A stretch of 64,000 bases of DNA from F1-80-MAGs062 sp046345315 (lineage in GTDB: Bacteria; Planctomycetota; Planctomycetia; Planctomycetales; Planctomycetaceae): the NCBI GenBank assembly GCA_046345315.1, contig JBKDKA010000166.1, positions 24,379 to 88,378 of the forward strand. Reading direction: 5' to 3'. Numbering within the stretch: the first letter of the stretch is position 1; the number at the start of each line of letters is the position of its first letter. Position numbers and translations under genes: made by a program. This document shows, piece by piece, positions 1 through 8,761 of this stretch. Under the pieces are notes generated by a model. That model was not told the origin of the DNA and did no database searches. It saw only the letters and a list, made by a program, of their open reading frames with translations.

Positions 1-376
1 TCAGAACATAAAGTGATTCGTCGGCAGCAATCGCGATCCGGAGGATTCCATCCAGTCCTTCTGCGATGATCTCCGTTCGCCCGGTTGGTCGAATTCGAAA
101 GACAATCCCTCCGCGACGATCTGCAATGTAAAGGTAACCCTCCGCGGAGTACCGAACATCAACAGGGTCAATTACAGCCAGCGGAATTCGTTCAATGACC
201 GGTTTTGAACGCACCACAATAGGAGTATGAGGATGCGAGGCATTCGGAGCGGATCTGTCTTCCGCAGGTTCACCAGCGAACGCCACCGATGTGAGACACA
301 ACAGCGCTGTCAGTGCAATGGAAAGATGCCGCACGTACAAGCCTGGCACGCGGCTGTTCGGTGACATCACTGACAT
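1..376 (-). CDS. Secreted beta-propeller-like protein, N-terminal part (cut by window edge)
   Basis: Only the first ~125 codons lie in the window; the gene runs off its left end with no stop. A signal peptide is visible (RHLSIALTALLCLTSVAFAG), followed by a segment in which DVRYSAEGYLYIADRRGG and GLDGILRIAIAADESLYVL look like consecutive blades of an NHL or SMP-30-type propeller. That fits an exported protein, perhaps a sugar or lactone hydrolase or a PQQ/NHL-type dehydrogenase, but the catalytic part is outside the window. An in-frame ATG at 418 would add 14 residues; neither start has a convincing ribosome binding site. The export call is fairly safe; the fold is inferred from two repeats. 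Confidence 0.6.
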   Translation of the reverse strand, partial: MSVMSPNSRVPGLYVRHLSIALTALLCLTSVAFAGEPAEDRSAPNASHPHTPIVVRSKPVIERIPLAVIDPVDVRYSAEGYLYIADRRGGIVFRIRPTGRTEIIAEGLDGILRIAIAADESLYVL

Positions 377-612
377 CTGAACCAAGGACGATTTCTGGCT
401 TTGGCGAAACAAACTCATCAGCGATGATTCCACAGAAACCGGCCCGGCTCTGGAAATAACGAATCGCAGTCCCTGCGGCGCCGCAGAATTTTCATGCGGC
501 AGACAACTCGAATGCGGTTTGCACCGAGCATCCTGAGTATCATGCGTCTCGATGCTCTCGTCAATGATGAACCTCAGACGTACCCGGAATTTGAAGAACC
601 TCAGGCAAACCG

Positions 613-1071
613 ATGCATTCTCCAGAACACCCGAATCAGGAGTCACCCGTAGACCAGATCGACCATGATTCCCGGTCAGGCCCTCTGCTCATTCGACATG
701 AAGGCCACACACCACGGGAACGAAGCACCTGCGGGTGGCGAGATCGCCTGATCGGCCGTGAAGACGCAGACCTGAATCCGGCAGCCTGGGTGCATGCTGT
801 GGACATCGATGGAGCTCGTCTGCACTACCATAAACGATCGACGGAGCTTTACTACGTGCTTGAGGGATCGGGAACCGTCATTCTGAACGATCAGGAACAG
901 AATGTATCCAAGGGATCGCTCGTTCACATTCCGCCCGGTGTCGTTCATGGTGCGCGAGGCCGGATGCGAGTGCTTGTCGTGGGAATCCCGGACATCGCTG
1001 ACGATGACTTTTTCGAATCCGAAAGAGCCCCGAACAGCCAGCACCAGCAGGGACAGCAGCAGTCTCAGTGA
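613..1071 (+). CDS. Cupin domain protein
   Basis: A 152-residue cytosolic protein with a single conserved beta-barrel cupin domain from about residue 55 to 130. Motif 1 appears as LHYHKRSTELYYVLEGSG, with two histidines and a glutamate that would hold a metal, and motif 2 as HIPPGVVHG with the third histidine. The tail is glutamine-rich (QHQQGQQQSQ). Proteins of this size are usually sugar isomerases, dioxygenases or ligand sensors; nothing here selects among them. It stands alone between the upstream secreted gene and ilvE, with a long gap to each. The domain is clear, the function unknown. Confidence 0.8.
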   Translation: MHSPEHPNQESPVDQIDHDSRSGPLLIRHEGHTPRERSTCGWRDRLIGREDADLNPAAWVHAVDIDGARLHYHKRSTELYYVLEGSGTVILNDQEQNVSKGSLVHIPPGVVHGARGRMRVLVVGIPDIADDDFFESERAPNSQHQQGQQQSQ

Positions 1072-1415
1072 TGCTCCGATCTCCCGTGATTCAGCAGAAT
1101 CCGATCTCCTCCCGTCAGGGAATCATTGTTCTACCGACTTCCGGGGTTCTCCCGGCTTGCAGGAAAAACGGGAGATGGCTCTCATCAGGACGTTTGAGTC
1201 GTTACACTGAGTTTCTGCGGTCTGCGGAACCGATGTACTGAACGTCGTGTCCTGATTCAGGATGCGGAAATGCTGGTGATCCGAAGACCATTTGTCCTTT
1301 CCTCCTTCGTTTTTTTATCTTTACTCAGGTTGGGTTCAACCGACAGGTCAGCTTGGTCCCGCCAGGCAACTGCGTGCGGCGCTGTATCTGTATTTTCTCG
1401 ACAGGCTGAGATTTC
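1072..1415. other. Intergenic stretch, 344 bp
   Basis: Lies between the cupin gene and ilvE. Open frames here run into ilvE in other phases and show no family signature. A short imperfect hairpin (TCTCCCG ... CGGGAGA near 1150-1175) is the only structure I see. It presumably holds the ilvE promoter and leader. Confidence 0.4.
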
Positions 1416-2279
1416 ATGTCACGCAAAGTGTATGTCGCCGGAAAACTGGTTCCGGCAGAGCAGGCAACCGTCAGCGTCTTCGATCACGGACTTCTTTACG
1501 GGGACGGAATCTTCGAAGGAATCCGAGTTTACGGCGGTAAAGTGTTTCTGCTGAAGGAGCACATCGATCGGCTTTATGAGAGTGCTCTGGCGATCCGGCT
1601 GCAGATTCCGATCTCACCGCCGGAGATGACTCAGGCTGTCGAAAACACGGTGCGTGAGAATGGCATCACTGACGGCTACGTTCGTCTGGTGGTGACTCGG
1701 GGAGCCGGCTCCCTCGGTCTCGACATCCGTCGCACCAGCAATCCTCAGGTGATTATCATCGCAGACACGATTTCACTTTATCCGCCGGAACTTTACACAA
1801 ACGGACTCAGGCTGATCACTGCCAGCACCATTCGCAATCATCCCGGTGCTCTGAGCCCTCGCATCAAGTCGCTGAATTACCTCAACAACATCATGGCCAA
1901 AATTGAAGGCACTGATGCAGGGACCGTGGAAGCACTCATGCTCAACCACAACGGCGAAGTCTCCGAGTGTACCGGCGACAACATTTTTATCGTGAAGAAC
2001 GGTGTCCTGAAAACACCGCCGCCGGATGCCGGTATTCTGGAAGGAATTACTCGCAATGCGGTCATCGGACTGGCTCGAAAAGCCGGTATTGAAGTTCGCG
2101 AATGCGTAATGGTGCGACACGACATCTTCACAGCCGATGAGTGTTTTCTCACCGGGACCGCTGCCGAAGTGATCGCTGTGATCAGTCTCGATGGACGCCA
2201 GATCGGAACCGGCAAACCCGGCCCGATGACGATGGATCTGCTGAAAAGGTTCCAGGCGCTGACTCGCGGAGAAGCATGA
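1416..2279 (+). CDS. ilvE: Branched-chain amino acid aminotransferase (PLP fold type IV)
   Basis: Transfers the amino group between glutamate and the 2-oxo acids of leucine, isoleucine and valine, the last step of their synthesis, in the cytosol. The 287-residue length and N-terminus (VFDHGLLYGDGIFEGIRVYGG) are typical of class IV aminotransferases. The PLP-binding lysine lies in SPRIKSLNYLNN and the cofactor-phosphate loop in GEVSECTGDNIFIV; FLTGTAAEVIAV near the C-terminus is also characteristic. The ATG at 1416 begins the conserved domain directly. D-amino acid or 4-amino-4-deoxychorismate enzymes share the fold, but the motifs fit IlvE best. No other branched-chain genes adjoin. Confidence 0.9.
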   Translation: MSRKVYVAGKLVPAEQATVSVFDHGLLYGDGIFEGIRVYGGKVFLLKEHIDRLYESALAIRLQIPISPPEMTQAVENTVRENGITDGYVRLVVTRGAGSLGLDIRRTSNPQVIIIADTISLYPPELYTNGLRLITASTIRNHPGALSPRIKSLNYLNNIMAKIEGTDAGTVEALMLNHNGEVSECTGDNIFIVKNGVLKTPPPDAGILEGITRNAVIGLARKAGIEVRECVMVRHDIFTADECFLTGTAAEVIAVISLDGRQIGTGKPGPMTMDLLKRFQALTRGEA

Positions 2280-2290
2280 TTTCTGTGCAT

Positions 2291-2370
2291 TTCAAAACCG
2301 GGGACAGTCTCCCTTCCGGCTGCAGAATCAGCAGACAGAAGTCCGTCGGGAACGAGTCCCGGTTTTGAAA
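2291..2370. repeat. 80-bp hairpin repeat, AAAACCGGGAC family, copy A
   Basis: A perfect 13-bp terminal inverted repeat, TTTCAAAACCGGG ... CCCGGTTTTGAAA, closes a ~54-bp variable centre. Related elements lie at 12012-12087 and 61041-61120. It sits between ilvE and tatC and could form a large stem in RNA, but there is no T-run to make it a classic terminator. Confidence 0.8.
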
Positions 2371-2406
2371 ACACCTGTTATTAGTTTCTGATGAAAGACC
2401 AGTTTG

Positions 2407-3510
2407 ATGGCACGGTCGAGAGACCTGTTTGATGACACGACGATGAGTTTCGGGGAACATCTCGAGGCTCTGCGAATTCACGTCTTTCGAGCACTGATCG
2501 GTCTGATTCTCAGCATCACCGTGTGTCTTTTCTTCGGTGATCGAATCTTCGAAGTCCTGAGGAAACCGATTGAGCAGACACTCGAAGCACGCGGTCTCAA
2601 GGGCATCACCAATGATGCCCCGACAGAAAGTCTGATGACGTACGTGCAGCGATGGTGGAAGGGAGAAAAGAAGCCCAGTCCGCCGGATACGTCTGTCATG
2701 AAGGAGGAACTGCGTCCGGACGAGCTTCCCGTCAGAATTTCTCGCAGTGAACTGGCTCGCCATGGGCTGACCACTACGGCACCGGAAGCGATTTCTCAGA
2801 ACCCGCCCATCACCGATTCTTCCGGAGCAGACTCCAATCCTTCTGATCAGAACAAAGTCCGAGATGAAGACTTCATCACGCTGATTCTCACCGCACCGGA
2901 GTTTGCTCAGCTGCACCGTGTTGTCAAAGACATGAATCGTGTGACCACGCTGAAGGCGGAAGAAGGCTTCATGACTTATGTGAAGGTCTGCTGCATCACG
3001 GGATTCATCCTGGCGTCACCCTGGGTCTTCTACCAGTTGTGGCTGTTTGTGGCCGCCGGCCTGCACTCGCATGAACGTCGTTACGTTTATGTCTATCTGC
3101 CGATGAGCTTCGGATTATTCGTCATCGGCGCGCTTTCCGGGTTTTACTTCGCATTTCCTCTGATGCTGGAGTTTCTCGTCGGGTTCAACGAATGGCTGAA
3201 TCTGACACTGCAGCCGCGGCTTTCGGAATACATCAGCCTCGCTCTCATTCTGCCCCTGATGTTCGGGATCAGCTTCCAGCTGCCACTCGTGATGCTCTTC
3301 CTCGAACGAATCAGCATCTTCTCCATTAAAAATTATCGAGAAAATCGCCGCATGGCGATTCTGGTGATCTCGATCGTCTCAATGGTTCTGACGACGTCAC
3401 CGGATCCATGGAGTATGCTGCTCATGATGATCCCTCTGATCTTCCTCTACGAAGTCGGAATTCAGCTGTGCCGGATGCAGCTGACGAGATCAGCCGCACC
3501 GATCCGGTAA
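2407..3510 (+). CDS. tatC: Sec-independent protein translocase TatC with enlarged first periplasmic loop
   Basis: TatC is the membrane core of the twin-arginine translocase, recognising Tat signal peptides for export of folded proteins. The N-terminal MSFGEHLEALR (signal-peptide contact region) and the later FYQLWLFVAAGLHSHERRY, YFAFPLMLEFLVGFN and TTSPDPWS stretches match TatC, with six membrane segments. Length is 367 residues against about 250 usual: a hydrophilic insertion of about 110 residues lies between the first two membrane segments. ATG 2407 is preferred over the TTG at 2404. No tatA/B is adjacent. Several proteins in this window carry twin-arginine signals, so an active Tat system is expected. 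Confidence 0.92.
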   Translation: MARSRDLFDDTTMSFGEHLEALRIHVFRALIGLILSITVCLFFGDRIFEVLRKPIEQTLEARGLKGITNDAPTESLMTYVQRWWKGEKKPSPPDTSVMKEELRPDELPVRISRSELARHGLTTTAPEAISQNPPITDSSGADSNPSDQNKVRDEDFITLILTAPEFAQLHRVVKDMNRVTTLKAEEGFMTYVKVCCITGFILASPWVFYQLWLFVAAGLHSHERRYVYVYLPMSFGLFVIGALSGFYFAFPLMLEFLVGFNEWLNLTLQPRLSEYISLALILPLMFGISFQLPLVMLFLERISIFSIKNYRENRRMAILVISIVSMVLTTSPDPWSMLLMMIPLIFLYEVGIQLCRMQLTRSAAPIR

Positions 3511-3517
3511 CAGGAGA

Positions 3518-4624
3518 TCAGGATCCTGACTCTGCGTCTCCGGCCGGCGTTTTTTCAGCGTCCGCCGGAGCACTGTCTTCTGTCGGCTTGTCACCGGCTG
3601 CGTTCTCGGCATCTTTCGTCTCTGACGGCGTCGCCGATTCAGCAGGACCTTCGACAGCAATCTCTGTGTAAACCCCGAGGTCGAATCGCTTCCAGAACTC
3701 ATCACGGCCGATGGATGTTTCCGCTGTCATCGACGCGGTTGTCGACGGACGGAACTCTGTGAGCGTCTTCATCGACCGCAGAACTTCCATGCCGGCTGTA
3801 ATTCGTGACGGTGTGAGCGTCAGGCGCTGGAGCTGCAGATCCTTCAGCGGTGTCACATCAGTGACCTCTGTATCCGCGATGTTCAGACGCTCCAGAGACG
3901 TCATCCCGCGAAGCGGTTCCAGGCTGGAGACTTTTGTGTTCTGAATGTCGAGGCTGGCAAGGCGGCAACCTGCAATCGGCGAAAGGTCTGACACCTGAGT
4001 CTGCGGCACCCAGAGCGTGCTCAGTGGCATCTCGCTGAACTGCGCAAGGTCCTGAACGGGAACACCCATCAGATTCAGTTCCCGAATCGGCATCCCCTTC
4101 AGTGCCGACAGATCGGTCACCTTTGTGTTCTGGAGTTTGATTCCTTCGAGTTTCATTCCTTTCAGAACACTGATGTCTGCAACAGGAGTATTCTCCAGAA
4201 TCAATTCGCGAAGCGGCATCGATGCCAGAGGACTGAGATCGGTGACGTCAGTCATCCCCAGATCAAGATACTCCAGCGGAACTCCGCGCAGTGGCTCAAT
4301 GGAGCGAATTCCTGACTGAAACAACTCCGCGCGAACGATGTCATTACCCGACACCCGAAACTTCGCTCGTTCATTCGCGCCGAGCTTTTTCCGAAGCTCA
4401 GAGGGCGTGATCCGATAGGTCGTTGAATTGTCGAGGGCCTTTGCCACCGCGGGAGCTGTTGACGATGGTTTTGCTCCGGCTTCCGGAGACTTTGCTGAAT
4501 CGGTGCATCCGGTCGACAGCATCAACAGCAGTCCCGCCAGCAGCCATCGCGACGTCTCGGGCAAAGCAGCAGCCCCTGCTTCGGGGCTCTTCTCGCGGAT
4601 TGATTTCGTTCCTGAGTTATTCAT
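3518..4624 (-). CDS. Leucine-rich-repeat lipoprotein
   Basis: A 368-residue exported protein of unknown role. A hydrophobic stretch, LLAGLLLMLSTGC, ends in a lipobox, so it is probably a lipid-anchored envelope protein. The middle holds about eight LRR units of 22-23 residues with the pattern DLSPLxxMPLRELxLxxTxV, as in bacterial 'leucine-rich repeat' proteins of planctomycetes; such solenoids bind proteins or glycans. The C-terminal ~45 residues are acidic and rich in Ala, Glu, Asp and Pro. The start at 4624 is chosen because its ATG overlaps the murD stop (ATGA), which implies translational coupling. It converges with tatC, leaving only 7 bp. Confidence 0.85.
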   Translation of the reverse strand: MNNSGTKSIREKSPEAGAAALPETSRWLLAGLLLMLSTGCTDSAKSPEAGAKPSSTAPAVAKALDNSTTYRITPSELRKKLGANERAKFRVSGNDIVRAELFQSGIRSIEPLRGVPLEYLDLGMTDVTDLSPLASMPLRELILENTPVADISVLKGMKLEGIKLQNTKVTDLSALKGMPIRELNLMGVPVQDLAQFSEMPLSTLWVPQTQVSDLSPIAGCRLASLDIQNTKVSSLEPLRGMTSLERLNIADTEVTDVTPLKDLQLQRLTLTPSRITAGMEVLRSMKTLTEFRPSTTASMTAETSIGRDEFWKRFDLGVYTEIAVEGPAESATPSETKDAENAAGDKPTEDSAPADAEKTPAGDAESGS

Positions 4625-6261
4625 TCTGCAGATTTCCATTCCATTGCCATCGTCGTAAAAAGTTCGCCGCGTTCGCGATAATCCTGAAACCATCCGTAGC
4701 TCGCGCAGCCCGGAGAAAGCAGTACGATATCACCCGATCGGCTGGATTCGACCGCCAGCCGAAACGAATGCTGAAAATCTTCACCGCGCAAAACAAGAGG
4801 GCTGGTGTTGTCTTCAGACTCCGCCACTTCCGTTTCAGATTCGGGAGCGATCCAGGGCGCATTGCCAGCCGATACCTCTTGATTCACTGAACCCGAACCC
4901 GCAATCAGTGTCTGCAGAGTTTCGGCTGTTTTCCCCATGAGCACCACCACTGCGACTCGATGGCGGATCTCCGCTGCGAACAGACTCAGATCCTGCCCCT
5001 TGTCATAACCTCCCGCCAGAAGGACCGTTCGGTCGGTAAAGGTTCGAAGTGCCTGGATTGCAGATTCCGGTGTGGTTGCAATGGAGTCATTGTAGAACCT
5101 TCGCCCCCGTGCTTCAGTCACGAGCTGCAGCCGATGAGGCAGCGGAACCCATTTCTGAAGTGCGGACGGAAATCGGTCGGTATCACCACCCGCAAGCCAT
5201 GCCGCACAGCAGGCTGCTGCTACGTTCAGTCGATTGTGCCGCCCCGGCAACTGCGCCGGCTGAGACCAGCGAAGAACATCTTCAACCTCAGATTCTCGGA
5301 GTGATGACGCTCTGGTGCTGTGCCGTCGCTTTTCGGATTCCGGATCACCAGGCATCACACCACTGCGACCAGAAGTCTGCTCGATCGGATGCATCTGCAG
5401 TGGAAGGCCTCGAAACGTCATCTGCCCATCTTCAGCGAAGCATCCGTTCTCCCCGTGATCCACGGTTCCGAATGTGAAACGTCGCGCTCGGACTCGCCAT
5501 TCGCTCGCGTCGTCGCCTGAATCCGGAAGGATCGCGGCATCGTCGCGAATCTGAGCATCCAGGATTCCCTGTTTCGCTCTGTGGTAGGCCTCCGCCGTCC
5601 CATGCCAGTCCAGATGGTTTGGAGCCAGATTCGTGATGACGGCGATCCGCGGACGAAACTTTCGTCGCCGCAGAAACTCCAGCTGAAAGCTGCTGAGCTC
5701 CAGCACGACCAGATCAGACACTGAAATCTTCGACAGGGTGCTCAGCAGGCTGACGCCGATGTTCCCACCAAGATGAACTTGTCGATGTTCGCTCTCCCAC
5801 GAATGCCGCAGCAGATGGTGGATGAGCCCGGTTGTGGTGGATTTCCCGTTACTGCCGGTCACCGCAATCACAGGTGCCGGATTGTGCCGCAGGAAGAGCT
5901 CAATCTCCGTGGTCACATCAGCGCCGGCGTCTTCGGCAATTCGAACGAACGGATCGTCCGGTTTCACCGCCGGATTCACAACCAGCAGGTCGCATTGTTC
6001 GAAAACTTCGACAGGATGTTGTCCAAGTGCCAGACGGTGGATCGGCACATCCCGGAGTTCACCCAGCGAAGGCCGAAGCTGGTCCTCGCGACGCAGATCG
6101 GTCACCGTGACTGTCGCGCCGTGTCGAGCCAGAAATTGAGCAGCCGCGATTCCGCCGCCGAACGTCCCCAGCCCCATCACCGTGGCGCGAATCCCGGAGT
6201 AACAGCTGAAGTCCTGCACAGGAAGATTCCTTCCGGCTGCATTCCGATGTTCTGAATCCAT
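4621..6261 (-). CDS. murD: UDP-N-acetylmuramoyl-L-alanine:D-glutamate ligase
   Basis: Adds D-glutamate to UDP-MurNAc-L-alanine in the cytosol, an ATP-dependent step of peptidoglycan precursor synthesis. The dinucleotide-like N-terminal domain (VMGLGTFGGGIAAAQFLARHGA), the ATP loop (AVTGSNGKSTTTG) and the ligase C-domain (GRRFYNDSIATTPESAIQAL, LLAGGYDKG) are in order. At 546 residues it is about 100 longer than usual; extra hydrophilic segments lie before PGRHNRLN and before the C-terminal GDIVLLSPGCASYGWF. ATG 6261 is preferred to the GTG at 6276. Its presence supports a peptidoglycan wall, as now accepted for planctomycetes. It is coupled to the LRR lipoprotein gene. Confidence 0.93.
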   Translation of the reverse strand: MDSEHRNAAGRNLPVQDFSCYSGIRATVMGLGTFGGGIAAAQFLARHGATVTVTDLRREDQLRPSLGELRDVPIHRLALGQHPVEVFEQCDLLVVNPAVKPDDPFVRIAEDAGADVTTEIELFLRHNPAPVIAVTGSNGKSTTTGLIHHLLRHSWESEHRQVHLGGNIGVSLLSTLSKISVSDLVVLELSSFQLEFLRRRKFRPRIAVITNLAPNHLDWHGTAEAYHRAKQGILDAQIRDDAAILPDSGDDASEWRVRARRFTFGTVDHGENGCFAEDGQMTFRGLPLQMHPIEQTSGRSGVMPGDPESEKRRHSTRASSLRESEVEDVLRWSQPAQLPGRHNRLNVAAACCAAWLAGGDTDRFPSALQKWVPLPHRLQLVTEARGRRFYNDSIATTPESAIQALRTFTDRTVLLAGGYDKGQDLSLFAAEIRHRVAVVVLMGKTAETLQTLIAGSGSVNQEVSAGNAPWIAPESETEVAESEDNTSPLVLRGEDFQHSFRLAVESSRSGDIVLLSPGCASYGWFQDYRERGELFTTMAMEWKSAE

Positions 6262-6301
6262 ATGTAACGCAATCACCCTAGAAGCATTCGCAAGCGGAAC
6301 G

Positions 6302-6502
6302 GCGCCAACCGTCCGTTGAGTTCATGCCACGGACTCACCGGAGGGCTGGCGCCCAGCCGCTTGTGTGCCACTGGCTTTGCCAGTATTTTTGAACCAACAG
6401 CACTGGCAGAGCCAGTGGCACACATCATTTGATCTTTGACAGAGCGCCAACCGTCCGTTGAGTTCATGCCGCAGACTCCACGGAGGGCTTGCGCCCAGCC
6501 GC
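6302..6502. repeat. Composite intergenic repeat: 59-bp direct repeat flanking a hairpin
   Basis: Two near-identical 59-bp direct repeats, 6302-6360 and 6444-6502, beginning GCGCCAACCGTCCGTTGAGT, flank a hairpin with 22-bp arms, 6363-6384 and 6402-6423 (GTGTGCCACTGGCTTTGCCA and its complement, one mismatch). A diverged hairpin of the same type is at 42754-42836. It fills most of the murD to NYN gap (6262-6773). Frames through it are not genes. Confidence 0.85.
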
Positions 6503-6773
6503 TGATACGATGAACTTCCCATCCAAATAACACTTCGCAGCGCTGCCCAGCGGGCCTGAGGGCGACGTTGACTGTAATCCCTTGATTACAGATCATCGAA
6601 AACCGCTGGAGTTCTGCCAATCCCGATTTCGACCGGATCGGTTCAGCTCAGAACAGATTCGTTGTACCAATGAATCAATTCCAGCAATTCGAGATTCCCG
6701 AACGAGTCTCCGCGTCGTCATACTGTCTCGAATCATCCGTCTGATTCTGGGAACACTTACGCTGGGGCATCTT

Positions 6774-7427
6774 GTGTCCGGTCGCCGCAGATTTGTCATC
6801 ATCGATGGCTACAATCTCATGTTTGCCGCCGGCATTCTGCCTCGACACCGAATCACCGGTGATCTGGAACGCTATCGGCGACAGTTTCTGCGTCAGCTGA
6901 ACCGTCTGCTGGACGAAAAGACGGCGAGACAGACGACGGTTGTCTTTGATGCTCAGAATGCACCGTCTGACATCCTGTCTCTGGTCAGCCGAGCCCCCGA
7001 GCCCGTTCGCCCGGATGACTTCGTGCAGATAATCTTTGCATCACCCGGGCAGGATGCCGATTCCTGTATCGAAGATCTTCTTGCAGCACACAGTGCTCCT
7101 CGACAGGTCCTGATCGTTTCGAGCGACCATCGACTGCATCGCAGTGCTTCGCGACGTCGAGCCGCCTGTGTGGACAGTGAGATCTTCTGGGAAGAACTTC
7201 AGTCTGAACCTCTGAGCCGTTCCACAGGAAGTCAAAGTAACGCTGATGACAGACATCACCCAGCGAAACCGAAACCGGAGCTGGTCAGTGATGTCATTCA
7301 GGATTTCCAGGATATCGATGTCTCGGAAATTGCGAAGGAAGTCAGTGAAGAACGAAAACAGCACCGCTCTTCATCGAACCGCCGTTCCACATCGAACCGC
7401 CGCTCTCGCCCCAAAGACACGGAATGA
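6774..7427 (+). CDS. NYN-domain (PIN-like) ribonuclease, YacP type
   Basis: A 217-residue protein whose first 140 residues form a NYN/YacP (DUF901) domain, a PIN-like nuclease fold acting on RNA. RRFVIIDGYNLMFAAG gives the first catalytic aspartate; TVVFDAQNAP, SPGQDADSCIEDLLAAH and VLIVSSDHRLHRSA carry the other acidic positions. The C-terminal tail is basic and Ser/Arg-rich (HRSSSNRRSTSNRRSRPKD), suited to RNA binding. The GTG at 6774 is chosen since the domain begins immediately after; a TTG at 6582 would add 64 residues with no family similarity. YacP relatives take part in RNA turnover; the substrate here is unknown. Confidence 0.78.
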   Translation: MSGRRRFVIIDGYNLMFAAGILPRHRITGDLERYRRQFLRQLNRLLDEKTARQTTVVFDAQNAPSDILSLVSRAPEPVRPDDFVQIIFASPGQDADSCIEDLLAAHSAPRQVLIVSSDHRLHRSASRRRAACVDSEIFWEELQSEPLSRSTGSQSNADDRHHPAKPKPELVSDVIQDFQDIDVSEIAKEVSEERKQHRSSSNRRSTSNRRSRPKDTE

Positions 7428-7453
7428 ACTCCGGCTTCAGGGAACATTCAACA

Positions 7454-8761
7454 TCAGTTGCCCTGAATGACTATGGCTGCCGCCTGTCCCATTCGTGTGA
7501 CACTGGTTTTCAGGAACAGCTTGTTGTCAGTCTTCAGATGACTGCCGTGAACGACATTCAGCGGTGCAGACGGATCAGGATCGGAGAAGTTGAGCGTTTT
7601 CGGAACCACACCGTGCTGAAGACCGAGGAGCGATGCTGCGATCTCGCAAAGCCCCGCGCCACTGCCGGAACTTCCCATATAACTCTTGAACGCTGTCACC
7701 GGCACACGATCAGCGAACTCGCCCAGATATCGACGAATTCCGGCCGCTTCCATGGCATCGCGTCCCGGATGTCCTGACGCGCAGCAATTGACGTGGCCAA
7801 GCTGTCCTGGCGTAATGCCTGCATTCTTACCAGCCATGACTGCCGCCTGAACGACCGCTGTCGCTTCGTCAGCCTTGCCGTCTCGCCCCGCAACAGTACT
7901 GGCACCACACCCAAGCACTGTTCCCAGAATCTTTGCTCCACGCGCCTCGGCATGTTCTCGAGCTTCGAGGATCAGGGCTGCGGAAGCCTCGGCGAGCACT
8001 TCGCCGGTCCGGTTGCGATCCAAAGGACGACAGCGAGTTTCTGCTGGTCCGTCGGCCAGAATATCCCACTTTGCGTACTGGCAGGCCTTGGCAGTCTGAA
8101 GACGCGTTCCGGTCACGCCGGTGACCATGACGTCGGCACGATTGCGTCGAATGATGTTGGCCGCTTCAGCGATCGCCAGACCGCCTGAAGCTTCGTCATG
8201 AGTAATCGAGTTGTTGGGTCCGCGCGCATCCAGCGCGATCCCGATATGACACCCCGGCATATTCGGCAGATAACAGAGCAGCCAGAGAGGCTCCATTCCG
8301 CGGAGGCCTTCCTGCCCCCATTTGTCGAAATCAAACTTCGAAACACCATTCACTTCTGTCTGCGATTTCACAGCGGCACCGGCAAGTACTTCCGGAGGGC
8401 TCGACATCAGGTTGGCGCCGAATTCGATGCCGATTCGGTCTGCCGGGACTGAACCCGGCTGAAGGCCAGCATCTTCCATTGCCTGAATCGCAGCCGCAAC
8501 GCCCAGCTGAATGTCACGACACATGACCTTCAGGCTTTTCCGGAGCGACTTCAGGTAGACTTTCTTTGCTGCTTCATCGTTGAAGTCGCTGATCTCCCCG
8601 CCGATCGAACCTGGTGTCCCGACAAACGGGAGCAGACTCGTTGGTCGGATTCCCGTACGTCCGTCAGAAATCCCGGACCAGAACTGTTCGCGCCCGATTC
8701 CGACCGGAGAAAAAATTCCGATGCCGGTAATGACGACGTCACGTGGTGAAGATGGGGTCAT
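7454..8761 (-). CDS. Ketosynthase-like protein lacking the catalytic residues (chain-length-factor-like)
   Basis: A 435-residue KAS II-type fold (DVVITGIGIFSPVG; RADVMVTGVTGTRL; GEVLAEASAALILEAREHAEARG) directly downstream of fabF on the same strand. Laid against the neighbouring FabF, the nucleophile motif CTACASG reads THDEASG (Cys to Glu, residue 190), SHGTSTP reads CCASGHP (first His to Cys, residue 327), and KSQLGH reads KSYMGS (second His to Ser, residue 364); the terminal GFGGHN is also lost. Only the lysine remains, so condensation should be impossible. By analogy with the chain-length factor of type II polyketide synthases it may pair with FabF and shape product length; that is inference. 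ATG 8761 starts the domain; an in-frame upstream codon (8830) adds unconserved residues. Confidence 0.85.
   Translation of the reverse strand: MTPSSPRDVVITGIGIFSPVGIGREQFWSGISDGRTGIRPTSLLPFVGTPGSIGGEISDFNDEAAKKVYLKSLRKSLKVMCRDIQLGVAAAIQAMEDAGLQPGSVPADRIGIEFGANLMSSPPEVLAGAAVKSQTEVNGVSKFDFDKWGQEGLRGMEPLWLLCYLPNMPGCHIGIALDARGPNNSITHDEASGGLAIAEAANIIRRNRADVMVTGVTGTRLQTAKACQYAKWDILADGPAETRCRPLDRNRTGEVLAEASAALILEAREHAEARGAKILGTVLGCGASTVAGRDGKADEATAVVQAAVMAGKNAGITPGQLGHVNCCASGHPGRDAMEAAGIRRYLGEFADRVPVTAFKSYMGSSGSGAGLCEIAASLLGLQHGVVPKTLNFSDPDPSAPLNVVHGSHLKTDNKLFLKTSVTRMGQAAAIVIQGN

Noticed and set aside
6273..6620. Minus-strand open frame of 115 codons between murD and the NYN gene
   Set aside because: It reads through the 59-bp repeats (the peptide repeats RLGASPP...HELNGRLA twice) and has no family signature; a repeat-derived false gene.
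6582..6773. N-terminal extension of the NYN gene to a TTG at 6582
   Set aside because: The added residues lack family similarity and the NYN domain begins just after the GTG at 6774.
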